Positions 28,515 to 37,387 of a stretch of DNA of 64,000 nt are shown here, piece after piece. The position numbers and the translations under genes are program-made. The notes beneath the pieces are model-generated. The model did no database searches, was not told the origin of the DNA, and saw nothing but the letters and a program-made list of their open reading frames with translations. Origin of the DNA: Flavobacterium macacae (GTDB lineage: Bacteria > Bacteroidota > Bacteroidia > Flavobacteriales > Flavobacteriaceae); the NCBI RefSeq assembly GCF_003865365.1, contig NZ_RQVR01000003.1, positions 62,001-126,000 on the forward strand, given 5' to 3'. Numbering within the stretch: position 1 is the stretch's first letter; the number at the start of each line of letters is the position of its first letter.

Positions 28515-29447
28515 TTAGCCTAAAGTCAAGGCTCCTAAAATTTCTTCAGACATAAACGGACCGCCCGGATATTTGGCCGTGTAATCAAGATTCAGCCAGA
28601 TTTTACCACGTTCATCGATGTGATAATGTAATTCTTTTCCTTTGCTTTCTTCTTTAAATAGAACTTCTTTTATAAGATAATTGATGGCTTCAAGGTCTTT
28701 TTTGTCACCAATTAAAACCTCTGGATAAATGTGGCCGCCAGTGTGAATAAGCCTTGGCGTGCCTCCGACAGCGCGAACGGCGGCGGCCATCAAAATGGCG
28801 TGGTCGTCACAATCTCCCGAGAAATGAATCAGCGATTCAGACGCTCTGGCTATATATTCTTTCCCTTTTGGGTCGTTGACGTAATTCCAGCGGTTTTGAA
28901 TTTCTTTAAAAACGGCAAAGGACTGAATTTGAAGACGGTATTCGCTGTAGCCTTTTACATCTCTGAAATATTTGGTGGTGGCCAAAAGCGCAAAGTTCCT
29001 GACCTTTGGATTGTCATATTCAATGGCATTCAGAATCTTTGACTTGTTTGGAAATGGAAGCAGTTTTGAGATGATGATGTCTTGCGGATTCGGGTCGTCA
29101 GACATGGCATAAACCATGGAGCGGTAATCTTCAAAAACGCTGTTGAAACCGTAGTTTCCGAACAAGCTTCCGAAGACTAAAACCAATAAATAAATGACAA
29201 TGCAAACGATGATAATGGTGCGCAAAAGCCTTAAAATTAATTGGATGACGATAAGGATTCCTAAGAAAAGTAGGATTCTATCTAATTGAAACGGCCATTG
29301 CGGATCGATTAATTTCTGGTGGATAATGATGAAAACAGGAATGGCAATCAAGATATTTAAAAGCAATATAATGACACTGTCCCAAGGTTTTTTAACCTGG
29401 AGCTTGGCTTTTATTTCTTTAAAATTGATGTTTCCGAGTTTTGTCAT
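28515..29447 (-). CDS. Membrane protein with transglutaminase-like domain
   Basis: 310 residues. Two or three N-terminal membrane helices (about 23-43, 57-73, 76-97), then a transglutaminase-core domain with a Cys-His-Asp triad: Cys213 ('SGDCDDHAIL'), His239 ('TGGHIYPEV') and Asp288 ('WLNLDYTA'). The domain lies after the helices, so its side of the membrane depends on whether two or three helices cross; I expect the periplasm. Members are cysteine proteases or peptide-bond-modifying enzymes, often fused to or next to protein-modification systems. It is the last gene of a five-gene minus-strand run, 21 bp after the binding-protein-like gene. Confidence 0.82.
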   Translation of the reverse strand: MTKLGNINFKEIKAKLQVKKPWDSVIILLLNILIAIPVFIIIHQKLIDPQWPFQLDRILLFLGILIVIQLILRLLRTIIIVCIVIYLLVLVFGSLFGNYGFNSVFEDYRSMVYAMSDDPNPQDIIISKLLPFPNKSKILNAIEYDNPKVRNFALLATTKYFRDVKGYSEYRLQIQSFAVFKEIQNRWNYVNDPKGKEYIARASESLIHFSGDCDDHAILMAAAVRAVGGTPRLIHTGGHIYPEVLIGDKKDLEAINYLIKEVLFKEESKGKELHYHIDERGKIWLNLDYTAKYPGGPFMSEEILGALTLG

Positions 29448-29468
29448 AGTGGCCTAAAGGCAGGTATT

Positions 29469-30317
29469 TCAGCTTTGAACGATATCTGTAAAAATACCTT
29501 TTTTATCTATAATTGATAGTTCCAGGAGTTGATTTTGAACATTGTTTAACATTTTTTCTGTTAATTGTTCTTGAGACCATTCGGTCAATGAAAGCCACTC
29601 TTGAATGTCTTCTTGTTTTTGATGGTAGCGTTCAGAAAGCGTCCTGTCAATGCTTGGAATTTCTTTAAAGTCTGCTGTCGTCTGGTTGATGATTTCAAGG
29701 ATTTTTTCGATAATTTCTGGGTTCTTCTCCAGCATCTCATTTCGAACCGCAATCACAAAACACGGCCAAGGCGTAGGACAATCAGCGATTCTGCGGAATG
29801 TGCCGTTGTCAACCAAAGGTTTTGTCATAAAACGTTCCCACATAAAATAATCTGCAGTGCCTTCATTTAAGGCAACAACCGCGCCATCAATGGTGTTGAT
29901 GATTTCGAATTTTAGGTTTTCGGTTTTCCAGCCCTCTTTGTGCGCGTTGACATAAGCCATCAATTGCGAACCCGAACCCAATCGGCTGATAGCTACTTTA
30001 GTGTTTTCTAAGTCCGAAAGATTTTCGTATTTTGATTGGGCATATACGTGAATTCCCCAAATTAAAGGCGATTTTACATAAACCTGAACAATTTTACTTT
30101 GATTTCCGGCAACGATATCTTTAATGATCCCTTCGGTTAAAATAACGGCAATGTCAGTCTCTTCATTGCGAAGCATTTGGCATAATTTTCCTGTTCCTTC
30201 AGGAACATCTGTCCATTGCAAGTCGATATTTTCGGCTTCAAATTCACCGTTTTCAATGCAAAGATGCCACGGCAGATTAAAATGTTCTGGAACTCCGGCT
30301 ATTTTTATTGTTTTCAT
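29469..30317 (-). CDS. Cytosolic periplasmic-binding-protein-like (NMT1/SsuA-type fold)
   Basis: 282 residues. The type-II binding-protein pattern is clear ('MKTIKIAGVPEHFNLPWHLC', 'GTGKLCQMLRNEETDIAVIL', 'TKVAISRLGSGSQLMAYVNA'), but there is no signal peptide or lipobox: the fold begins at residue 4. It is therefore probably cytosolic, and no ABC permease or ATPase gene is nearby. The resemblance to aliphatic sulphonate, pyrimidine or thiamine-precursor binding proteins suggests a small-molecule ligand. The neighbour on the upstream side is a nucleoside phosphorylase, so a pyrimidine-related ligand is possible (inference only). Confidence 0.75.
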   Translation of the reverse strand: MKTIKIAGVPEHFNLPWHLCIENGEFEAENIDLQWTDVPEGTGKLCQMLRNEETDIAVILTEGIIKDIVAGNQSKIVQVYVKSPLIWGIHVYAQSKYENLSDLENTKVAISRLGSGSQLMAYVNAHKEGWKTENLKFEIINTIDGAVVALNEGTADYFMWERFMTKPLVDNGTFRRIADCPTPWPCFVIAVRNEMLEKNPEIIEKILEIINQTTADFKEIPSIDRTLSERYHQKQEDIQEWLSLTEWSQEQLTEKMLNNVQNQLLELSIIDKKGIFTDIVQS

Positions 30318-30365
30318 TTTTCTATTTCAAAGTTCAAAATTAGTCGATAAATATTCTTTTTTTGA

Positions 30366-31232
30366 CTATTCAACTAATTTGTTTAAAGTATAAGCAATCA
30401 ATTCATCTACAGCTTTATATGGATCTTCACTAAAAGTACCGCTTGCACGATTGGCAATGATCGCATTTAACGATAAAGCGTGGTGACCTAACAACGCAGA
30501 GAGGCCGTAAATGGCAGCGGTTTCCATTTCAAGGTTGGTAATCCTGTTATCGTCAAAATTGAAATTATCCATTTTATCATTCAATTCTGGATCTTGAATT
30601 TCCAATCGCAAAACGCGTCCCTGCGGACCATAAAATCCTCCTGCAGTTGCCGTGATGCCTTTGAAGATTTTATCGCTTTCAATCAGCTTTTCTAATTTTT
30701 CACTGCATTTTACCACATACGGTTTTCCTTTTCGGATGTCCCAGTTGGTGTGATTTAAAAAGGCTTCCTCGATAGCGTACGACGTAATTTTATCAATCAG
30801 ATAGGAGCGAAGCATATTGTCTAGACCCAATCCGAATTTTGACATTACAAAACTATCGACAGGAATGTCTTTTTGCAACGAACCTGAAGTTCCGATTCTG
30901 ATGATGTTTAGAGAAGTCAGTTCTTCTTTCGGTTTTCTAGTGTCTAAATCAATATTGACTAAAGCATCTAATTCATTAACTACAATATCAATATTATCAG
31001 GGCCGATTCCGGTTGACATTACGGTAATTCTTTTTCCTTTGTAGATTCCCGTCTGGGTTTTAAACTCTCTTTTTTGCGTTGAAAATTCAATGCTGTCAAA
31101 GAACTGCGTGATTTTTTCAACACGGTTTTGGTCGCCCACAAAGATGATATCGTGCGCTATATTTTCTGGTTTTAAATTCAAATGGTAAACACTGCCGTCT
31201 GGATTTAATATTAGTTCTGAAGATTGTATCAT
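30366..31232 (-). CDS. Nucleoside phosphorylase (uridine-phosphorylase-like)
   Basis: 288 residues of the NP-I family. 'DIIFVGDQNRVEKI' near residue 30 is the phosphate-binding loop region, 'VMSTGIGPDNIDIVVNEL' and 'IIRIGTSGSLQKDIPVDSFV' follow, and 'TNLEMETAAIYGLSALLGHH' is the substrate-binding signature with the catalytic Glu-Met-Glu. It cleaves nucleosides with phosphate to base and ribose 1-phosphate in salvage. The length and blocks fit Udp more than purine phosphorylases, but specificity is not certain. It lies between the eIF1-like and the binding-protein-like genes. Confidence 0.88.
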   Translation of the reverse strand: MIQSSELILNPDGSVYHLNLKPENIAHDIIFVGDQNRVEKITQFFDSIEFSTQKREFKTQTGIYKGKRITVMSTGIGPDNIDIVVNELDALVNIDLDTRKPKEELTSLNIIRIGTSGSLQKDIPVDSFVMSKFGLGLDNMLRSYLIDKITSYAIEEAFLNHTNWDIRKGKPYVVKCSEKLEKLIESDKIFKGITATAGGFYGPQGRVLRLEIQDPELNDKMDNFNFDDNRITNLEMETAAIYGLSALLGHHALSLNAIIANRASGTFSEDPYKAVDELIAYTLNKLVE

Positions 31233-31281
31233 TGGTAATTGAATGATTTAATAGTTAGAAATTGAATGATTGTACAAAGGA

Positions 31282-31614
31282 TCAACCGCCCACGCGTTTT
31301 ACTTTAAAACCTTTGTCTTTTAAAATGGCCATTATTTTATCGCGGTAATCGCCTTGAATGATGATTTCTCCGTCTTTAAAACTTCCGCCCACAGCTAATT
31401 TACTTTTTATTTCTTTGGCGAGAATTTTAAAATCTTCGTCTTCGCCCGTATAACCAGAAATTATTGTGGTCGGCTTGCCTTTTCTCTTTTCATATTTGCA
31501 GATCATCGGCTCTTTTTGTATCCAAAGTTCTTTTGGTTCAGATGAAACTTCCTCAATTTCTTGGGAAGGTTCGTGATCTGGAAACAGGTTTTTTAATTGG
31601 TCTTGTAAATCCAT
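31282..31614 (-). CDS. SUI1/eIF1 (YciH) family translation factor-like protein
   Basis: 110 residues from the ATG at 31614; an upstream in-frame ATG at 31644 lies in the preceding terminator and is rejected. The C-terminal SUI1 domain (about 35-110) has 'KGKPTTIISGYTGEDEDFKI' and the signature 'LAVGGSFKDGEIIIQGDYRD'. SUI1 proteins bind the small ribosomal subunit near the P site. In eukaryotes this controls start-codon choice; in bacteria YciH-type proteins are linked to stress translation. The N-terminal 30 residues are acidic and probably disordered. Confidence 0.92.
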   Translation of the reverse strand: MDLQDQLKNLFPDHEPSQEIEEVSSEPKELWIQKEPMICKYEKRKGKPTTIISGYTGEDEDFKILAKEIKSKLAVGGSFKDGEIIIQGDYRDKIMAILKDKGFKVKRVGG

Positions 31615-31632
31615 TTTAAATAAATTAAAAAG

Positions 31633-31663
31633 AAAAGACATCAAGCAAAACTTAATGTCTTTT
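31633..31663 (-). terminator. Terminator after the 2-oxoglutarate oxygenase gene
   Basis: Perfect 9-bp stem AAAAGACAT / ATGTCTTTT followed by T-rich sequence on the minus strand. Confidence 0.7.
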
Positions 31664-31683
31664 CAAATATATAAAAGTAAAAC

Positions 31684-32634
31684 TTATTTTTTGATTAATC
31701 CCAACTCAACCAGACGTTCGTACAGGAATTCTCCGGCAGAAATGTCATCGTATAATTTTGGATTCTCTTCATCGATGCAGTTTTCCAAACAATCCAGGCG
31801 CATATCGCTGACAGGATGCATGAAAAACGGAACCGAATAGCGTGACGTTCCCCACAATTCTCTTGGCGGATTTACCACTTGGTGAATTGTCGATTTTAAT
31901 TTATTATTGGTGTGGCGTGAAAGCATGTCGCCTACATTAATCACCAATTCGTCAGGTTCAGCAATCGCATCAATCCATTCGCCGTCGTGGTTTTGAACTT
32001 GCAGTCCTCTACCTTGAGCGCCCATCAACAAGGTAATCAGGTTGATATCGCCGTGCGCCGCGGCACGAATTGCATTTTCAGGTTCTTGCGTAATCGGCGG
32101 GTAATGAATCGGCCTCAAGATCGAATTTCCTTCTTTTGCGAATTGGTCAAAATAGAATTCATCCAATCCAAGGTGCAAGGCTAAAGCTCTCAAGACATAA
32201 ATTCCTGTTTTTTCAAGCATCTGGTAGGTTTCTTTTCCGACTTCATTAAAACGAGGCAATTCTTTTACTTGCACATTGTCAGGATATTCGCCAGCCCATT
32301 TTGAATCGTTGCCTACATATTGGCCAAAATGCCAAAATTCTTTCAAATCACCTTCTTTTCGGCCTTTTGCACTTTCTTTTCCAAAAGCGACATAACCTCT
32401 TTGGCCACCGATTCCAGGAATTTCATAGCTGTACTTCGTTTCTAATGGGAGGGCAAAGAAGTTTTTAATTTCCGTGTACAATTCATCCACCAATTTGTCA
32501 TTTAAAAAATGACCTTTTAAAGCAACGAAGCCTATTTCTTCAAATGCTTTTCCGATTTCATTTACAAATTTTTGTTTACGTTCCGGGTTGTCCGAAAGGA
32601 AATCACGCAAGTCAACACTAGGAATATTTTGCAT
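31684..32634 (-). CDS. Isopenicillin-N-synthase-like 2-oxoglutarate/Fe(II) oxygenase
   Basis: 316 residues. An N-terminal DIOX_N domain ('PSVDLRDFLSDNPERKQKFV', 'AFEEIGFVALKGH') and a C-terminal double-stranded beta-helix with the metal triad His194, Asp196 ('AAHGDINL') and His251 ('STIHQVVN'), and the 2-oxoglutarate Arg265 of 'RYSVPFF'. Members hydroxylate or ring-close small molecules; I cannot tell the substrate. It is the first gene of the minus-strand run, with a hairpin between it and the eIF1-like gene. The length is normal and the active site complete. Confidence 0.9.
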   Translation of the reverse strand: MQNIPSVDLRDFLSDNPERKQKFVNEIGKAFEEIGFVALKGHFLNDKLVDELYTEIKNFFALPLETKYSYEIPGIGGQRGYVAFGKESAKGRKEGDLKEFWHFGQYVGNDSKWAGEYPDNVQVKELPRFNEVGKETYQMLEKTGIYVLRALALHLGLDEFYFDQFAKEGNSILRPIHYPPITQEPENAIRAAAHGDINLITLLMGAQGRGLQVQNHDGEWIDAIAEPDELVINVGDMLSRHTNNKLKSTIHQVVNPPRELWGTSRYSVPFFMHPVSDMRLDCLENCIDEENPKLYDDISAGEFLYERLVELGLIKK

Positions 32635-32854
32635 ACTCTTTTAAAAATAGATGTTAATAACTTTGCTAGGCGTCACGCCTTAATAGTTACAAAAGTAAAG
32701 ATTATTTCATTTAAAAATTCTAAAACGCGTCAACATTTTACTTTATTCGAGACTGAAAAAAAAAGTAAAATAAATATTTGCGTTTATTTGGATTTATTAT
32801 AAATAATGAAGTTCTTTGCACCAGAATTAAAAAAATATCCCACAAAGACTGGTC

Positions 32855-35257
32855 ATGAAAAAGTGTTTTTTCTTATTTTTCGTACTTAATACGGTATTAA
32901 GTTTTGCCCAAAACGGGACTGTTTCTGGAAAAATTGAATCTAACGATGCGCAATCGTTTTCAAATGTCAATGTAATTGTAAAAGAAATAAACAAAAGCGC
33001 AGTTGCTGATCAAGATGGAAATTTTCTATTAGAAAACATTCCTTATGGAAAATACACTTTAGAGTTTTCTTCTCTTGAAACGGATAAAAAAGCAATAGCA
33101 ATTGAAGTTAAGGTGCCAACGAATTTTATTCCAGTAGTACTTTTAAGAAAAACAAATTTTCAAATAGACGAAGTTGTAATTAAAAAAGAATCAACAAAAA
33201 GCCAGATCGAAGGAAAAGGTTTTGCCGTTAATGTGATTGAAACCAAACAAGCCGGATTGCGCAATTTACAGACAATTGAACTGTTAAATCGTACTGCTGG
33301 CGTAAGAATCCGTCAAAACGGAGGATTAGGATCTGATGCCAATTTTAATATCAACGGAATGTCTGGAAATGCGGTAAAGATTTTTATCGATGGAATTCCG
33401 GCTTCCACTTATGGTTCTTCTTTCGACTTAAACAGCATTCCACCGGCCATGATTGAAAGAATTGAAGTTTACAAAGGAGTCGTTCCGGGTCATTTGTCTG
33501 AAGATGCTTTAGGTGGCGCCATTAACGTAATCCTGAAAAAAGGAATGAGAAACAACTTAAATGTTGCTGCTTCTTATGGGTCTTTCAATACGGCGCAAAC
33601 TAATTTTAGCGGATTGTATCGCTTTGAAAATTCAGGATTTACAATCAAATCTTCTGGATTTCTAAATTATTCTGACAATGATTATGAGGTTTGGGGAAAT
33701 ATGGTTTACAACATTTTGCCCAACGGAAGAAGAGAGTTTGTAAAAGCAAAAAGACGCAACGATGCTTATCGCTCAATGGGCGGTGTCATCGAACTGGGAT
33801 ATACAGATGTAAAATGGGCTGATAATTTTTTAATCGGAATTACCGCTTCAGATGCTTATAAAGAAGACCAGCACGGTGTTTTTATGACCATTCCTTATAA
33901 AGGAAGATTTAATGAATCGGATGCACAATTGGTAAACCTGAATTACAGCAAGAAAGATTTCTTGACAAAAGGACTGGAAGTGAATTTGCAAGCCATCTAC
34001 GGACAAAGAAACCGTATGATAAATGACACGGTAAGAGGTGTGTATGACTGGGATGGAAATAGAGCTTATGACATCAATGGAAATCCAGTATTTAGCAATA
34101 CCGGTGCGCAACAAGGCGCGGCTACCTTAGCAACAATAAAAAGAGATGTTTTTTCTGTAAGATCAGGTGTTTCGTATGCATTTAATGACAATCATAAGAT
34201 ATTGGTGAATAATTTATTCAATACTGTGGATCGAAAAGATGATGACGAATTGAAATCAGTTTTAGAAAGAAATTTTCAAGGAACTAGGGATTTATCGAAA
34301 ACAATCACATCACTGACGTATGAATTTGTAGGTTTTAATGATAAATTAAAAACGTCTTTATTCGGAAAATACTACCAGCAGAAAATTGAACGAATGAATC
34401 CGATCGTTGAACAAATAAACGGTGTGAATACAAGAGTGGAACAAGTGGTAAGCAGCAATAAGAAAGCCGAAGGATACGGAATTGCAGCGTCTTATATCAT
34501 TACACCGACAGTAACTGTTTTGGCATCTGCTGAAAAAGCAGTTCGAATGCCAAATGAAAATGAGGTTTTTGGAGATGCAGGTGATAACATTGTAGAAAAT
34601 CCGAACATCAAAAACGAAACAAGTGAAAACGTAAATCTTGGGTTTAAGCTGGGAACATTTGAATTTAAAAAACACGCTTTGTCTTTTGCCGTTAACGGAT
34701 TTATTAGAGATATCCAAGATAGAATCGGTCGTCCCGTTCAAACATTGATTAATAGCAATATTCAAGTTTTGCCTTATGTCAATCAAGGAAACGCGAAGTC
34801 AAAAGGATTTGATTTTGAATTGAACTATACGTTTGACAACAATTTGAATTTTACATTCAATACATCAAAATTTGAATTGACGACTACAGACATTTACAAC
34901 AGAAAAAGAGCGCTTCCAAATGAACCTTTTTTTACGATCAATGCAGGACTAAATTACACCTTTAAAGATCTTTTGGGTAAAAAATCAAAACTTAACGTGT
35001 TTTACAATTACTTCTTCGTTGATACATTTAATTACATAATGTCACCAGGAAGCAACAACGCGGGGCTAGATTATTTTGATATACCTCAGCAAAACATTCA
35101 AGATTTAGGCTTGAGTTATATGTTTCCTAATAATAAATTGATTATCAGCTTTGATGCTAAAAATATCTTTAACAAGCAAGCTTTTGATAACATGGGAGTT
35201 CAAAAACCAGGAAGCGCTTTTTACCTAAAATTAAATTACGTATTCAATAATTTCTAA
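32855..35257 (+). CDS. TonB-dependent receptor (siderophore/metal-chelate type)
   Basis: 800 residues. Signal peptide 'MKKCFFLFFVLNTVLSFA', a CarboxypepD_reg-like domain (about 22-95), a plug (about 115-235; 'FNINGMSGNAVKIFIDGIPA', 'MIERIEVYKGVVPGHLSEDA') and a 22-strand barrel ending 'KLNYVFNNF' with the terminal Phe. It imports a substrate across the outer membrane using TonB energy. The plug end 'DALGGAINVILKK' and the genes downstream (DUF4374 lipoprotein, PepSY membrane protein) fit an iron-siderophore or haem system rather than a SusC glycan system. It is 17 bp upstream of the DUF4374 gene. Confidence 0.92.
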   Translation: MKKCFFLFFVLNTVLSFAQNGTVSGKIESNDAQSFSNVNVIVKEINKSAVADQDGNFLLENIPYGKYTLEFSSLETDKKAIAIEVKVPTNFIPVVLLRKTNFQIDEVVIKKESTKSQIEGKGFAVNVIETKQAGLRNLQTIELLNRTAGVRIRQNGGLGSDANFNINGMSGNAVKIFIDGIPASTYGSSFDLNSIPPAMIERIEVYKGVVPGHLSEDALGGAINVILKKGMRNNLNVAASYGSFNTAQTNFSGLYRFENSGFTIKSSGFLNYSDNDYEVWGNMVYNILPNGRREFVKAKRRNDAYRSMGGVIELGYTDVKWADNFLIGITASDAYKEDQHGVFMTIPYKGRFNESDAQLVNLNYSKKDFLTKGLEVNLQAIYGQRNRMINDTVRGVYDWDGNRAYDINGNPVFSNTGAQQGAATLATIKRDVFSVRSGVSYAFNDNHKILVNNLFNTVDRKDDDELKSVLERNFQGTRDLSKTITSLTYEFVGFNDKLKTSLFGKYYQQKIERMNPIVEQINGVNTRVEQVVSSNKKAEGYGIAASYIITPTVTVLASAEKAVRMPNENEVFGDAGDNIVENPNIKNETSENVNLGFKLGTFEFKKHALSFAVNGFIRDIQDRIGRPVQTLINSNIQVLPYVNQGNAKSKGFDFELNYTFDNNLNFTFNTSKFELTTTDIYNRKRALPNEPFFTINAGLNYTFKDLLGKKSKLNVFYNYFFVDTFNYIMSPGSNNAGLDYFDIPQQNIQDLGLSYMFPNNKLIISFDAKNIFNKQAFDNMGVQKPGSAFYLKLNYVFNNF

Positions 35258-35274
35258 ATACACATATATATCCA

Positions 35275-36630
35275 ATGAAAAGAAAATTTTTTAAGTTATT
35301 CACTTTAGCAACCGTTTTAGGTTCGTTAGTTTTAACGAGCTGTGGGGATGATGATACAAATGGATCTGGAACAACTGAACCGCCTATCACTGAAGGCAGA
35401 TGGATCACAGTTGCTGGAGCAGTTATGGGAACAACAGATGGTGTTCCAGGAGATGGAAACGGGGGAACATTGATTTACTCTATCAGTAAGGACGATGCCA
35501 AAGACCCAAACAAATCAGTTAACGTTTTTGATAATGGATATGTAGTGCCTTCAGCAAGAACTGCTCGTTTGCAATCGTCTGAAGATGGTTTTACCTTCTT
35601 TAATATTGCTTATGGCGGTGGTAACGGAGGAGAATTTTCTAAATATATAGTGGGTGGAGGACAAAACTTCTCGCCAACAGGTGGTGTGGTAAACATTGCA
35701 CAATATGCAAGTGCAAGTCCAAGATGGGTGAAACTATTTGACGGTGACAAAACGGGTGTTGCAGTAAATGTAACAGCGCCAGTAGTTCACACCGATGGAA
35801 CTGGTGCGTATAGCAATACGAGAGGTACGGCTACAGTTTTGACTTTAGACATGCAAAATGCATTAATTTCTGGAACTAAATCGTATGAAATTGCATTAAC
35901 TGCAGCAGAAGAAGTTTTAGGGCACCACATCTTCAGGTTAGATGCACCAGTTTTAAATAAAGCAGGTAACAAATTGATCATCGGTACGTGGATGCGTAAA
36001 ACAAATCCGGCTACAGGTGCTAACGAAACTACTTTTGAGCATTTAGGTTCTAAATCAGTAGTTGTGGATTATCCTTCTTTACAAAATCCAACCATCATTA
36101 CCTCAACAGTTGGTTTTGGCGACACCAGCGGATACCGTTCTTTCAACAGCTTTTTGGCTGACGACGGAAATATCTACCAGGCGACCCAAAGAGATGCAGG
36201 CGGTTCACACATCTTAAAAATCAACCAAAACAATACGTACGATAACAGTTTTGTTTTCAGTTTAGATGCAGCATTAGGAGTAACAAATTCATACATTGAA
36301 AACTGGAGATACGTTGGTAACGGAATTGCATTGATAATGTACACGCACGATGGCGCTTCTGTATCAGGATTAACTGATCAGCCTCAAAGTTTCATGGCTC
36401 GCGTGGACTTGAATGCAAAAACAGCACAGCAAATTGACTTGCCATACAGCACAGATATGTATTTCTTCCAGTACCAAGGTTTTGTTGTTGACGGATACGA
36501 TGTATATGTAACAATTGCGCCGGTGGGCCAAGATGGAAATATCTATGTAATCAATAGCCTTACCGGTGCGGTAACTAAAGGTGCCAGATTGATCAACAAA
36601 CCAGGAAATCACTTTATTGGAGCGTTCTAA
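35275..36630 (+). CDS. DUF4374 lipoprotein, partner of the TonB receptor
   Basis: 451 residues. Lipoprotein signal 'MKRKFFKLFTLATVLGSLVL' with Cys at about 23 in 'LTSCGDDD', then an acidic stretch typical of surface export. The rest has a repeating beta-propeller look ('GGTLIYSISKDD', 'FHFKLDAPVLNKAGNKLIIG'-like segments, 'QDGNIYVINSLTGAVTKGAR'). DUF4374 proteins occur next to TonB receptors for iron chelates in Bacteroidota and may bind the ligand at the surface. The 17-bp gap after the receptor and the 36-bp gap to the next gene indicate an operon. Family known; function not established. Confidence 0.85.
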   Translation: MKRKFFKLFTLATVLGSLVLTSCGDDDTNGSGTTEPPITEGRWITVAGAVMGTTDGVPGDGNGGTLIYSISKDDAKDPNKSVNVFDNGYVVPSARTARLQSSEDGFTFFNIAYGGGNGGEFSKYIVGGGQNFSPTGGVVNIAQYASASPRWVKLFDGDKTGVAVNVTAPVVHTDGTGAYSNTRGTATVLTLDMQNALISGTKSYEIALTAAEEVLGHHIFRLDAPVLNKAGNKLIIGTWMRKTNPATGANETTFEHLGSKSVVVDYPSLQNPTIITSTVGFGDTSGYRSFNSFLADDGNIYQATQRDAGGSHILKINQNNTYDNSFVFSLDAALGVTNSYIENWRYVGNGIALIMYTHDGASVSGLTDQPQSFMARVDLNAKTAQQIDLPYSTDMYFFQYQGFVVDGYDVYVTIAPVGQDGNIYVINSLTGAVTKGARLINKPGNHFIGAF

Positions 36631-36666
36631 CAAATACAGCATATAAATTTTAAAATACAAAACAAT

Positions 36667-37278
36667 ATGAAATCAATAATCACAGCACTTGCATTTTCTT
36701 TAGTATTAGTTTCTTGCAACAAAGAAGAGAAAAAAAGAAAAGGCGTGGATTACAACGCTGCAAAAGCAGAATTAGCCTTGACAGCAGAACAAGAAAAAAG
36801 TTATGACGAAGTAGTTGCAAAATATGCTAAAATTGCAGAAGAAAGCAAGGCAGCGGCAACTGATGGTGCAAAACCAGACCGTGTGGAGATGTTTAAAAAG
36901 ATGGAAGAAAGAAACGTGCAGCAAACTGCTGACATGGCTGCTTTTTTAAATGAAGCGCAACTTCAAAAATATTCAGATTTCGTAGCAAAGAATTCAAGAA
37001 AAAGACCTCGTTATGATGATGCGCTTTTAGCTAAAATCAAAACAGATTTGGCTCTGGATGAACAGCAGGCAAAGATGTTGGAAGCAGCAAACAATGCTTT
37101 CGAAAAAGCCTACCAAGACGCACACGATTTATACCATGGAAATGGAGAATTGGCAAAAGAGTATTGGGATAAATATGATGCCGAAAGAAAAAATGCGATG
37201 AAACAAGTTTTATCAGAAGAGCAAAATACGGCATTCTTAGAACTAGTGAAGGGTCAAAAACCAGCAGCTAAAAAATAA
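36667..37278 (+). CDS. Helical lipoprotein with LTxxQ-type repeats (Spy/CpxP-like)
   Basis: 203 residues. Lipoprotein signal 'MKSIITALAFSLVLVSCNK' (Cys at 17). The mature part is almost all helix, rich in Lys, Glu, Ala and Gln, with three similar blocks: 'LTAEQEKSYDEVVAKY' (about 39), 'LALDEQQAKMLEAANNA' (about 124) and 'LSEEQNTAFLELVK' (about 180). This resembles the LTxxQ motifs of Spy/CpxP/ZraP periplasmic chaperones and metal binders. It lies between DUF4374 and the PepSY gene, so a periplasmic chaperone or metal-carrier role is possible. Homology is not proven from the sequence alone. Confidence 0.7.
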   Translation: MKSIITALAFSLVLVSCNKEEKKRKGVDYNAAKAELALTAEQEKSYDEVVAKYAKIAEESKAAATDGAKPDRVEMFKKMEERNVQQTADMAAFLNEAQLQKYSDFVAKNSRKRPRYDDALLAKIKTDLALDEQQAKMLEAANNAFEKAYQDAHDLYHGNGELAKEYWDKYDAERKNAMKQVLSEEQNTAFLELVKGQKPAAKK

Positions 37279-37300
37279 TATTTAGGTTAGTGTTCATAAG

Positions 37301-37350
37301 GCATACGTAAGGAGTTCTGATTCATCAAACTCTTTGCGTGTGCTTTTTTT
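37301..37350 (+). terminator. Long hairpin terminator inside the receptor cluster
   Basis: GCATACGTAAGGAGTT (37301-37316) pairs with AACTCTTTGCGTGTGC (37328-37343), 16 pairs of which three are G-T, followed by seven T residues. It separates the first three genes from the PepSY gene and would reduce expression of the latter. Confidence 0.82.
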
Positions 37351-37387
37351 AATAGCTAACTTTGCATAACAGCACAAACAGCAACAC

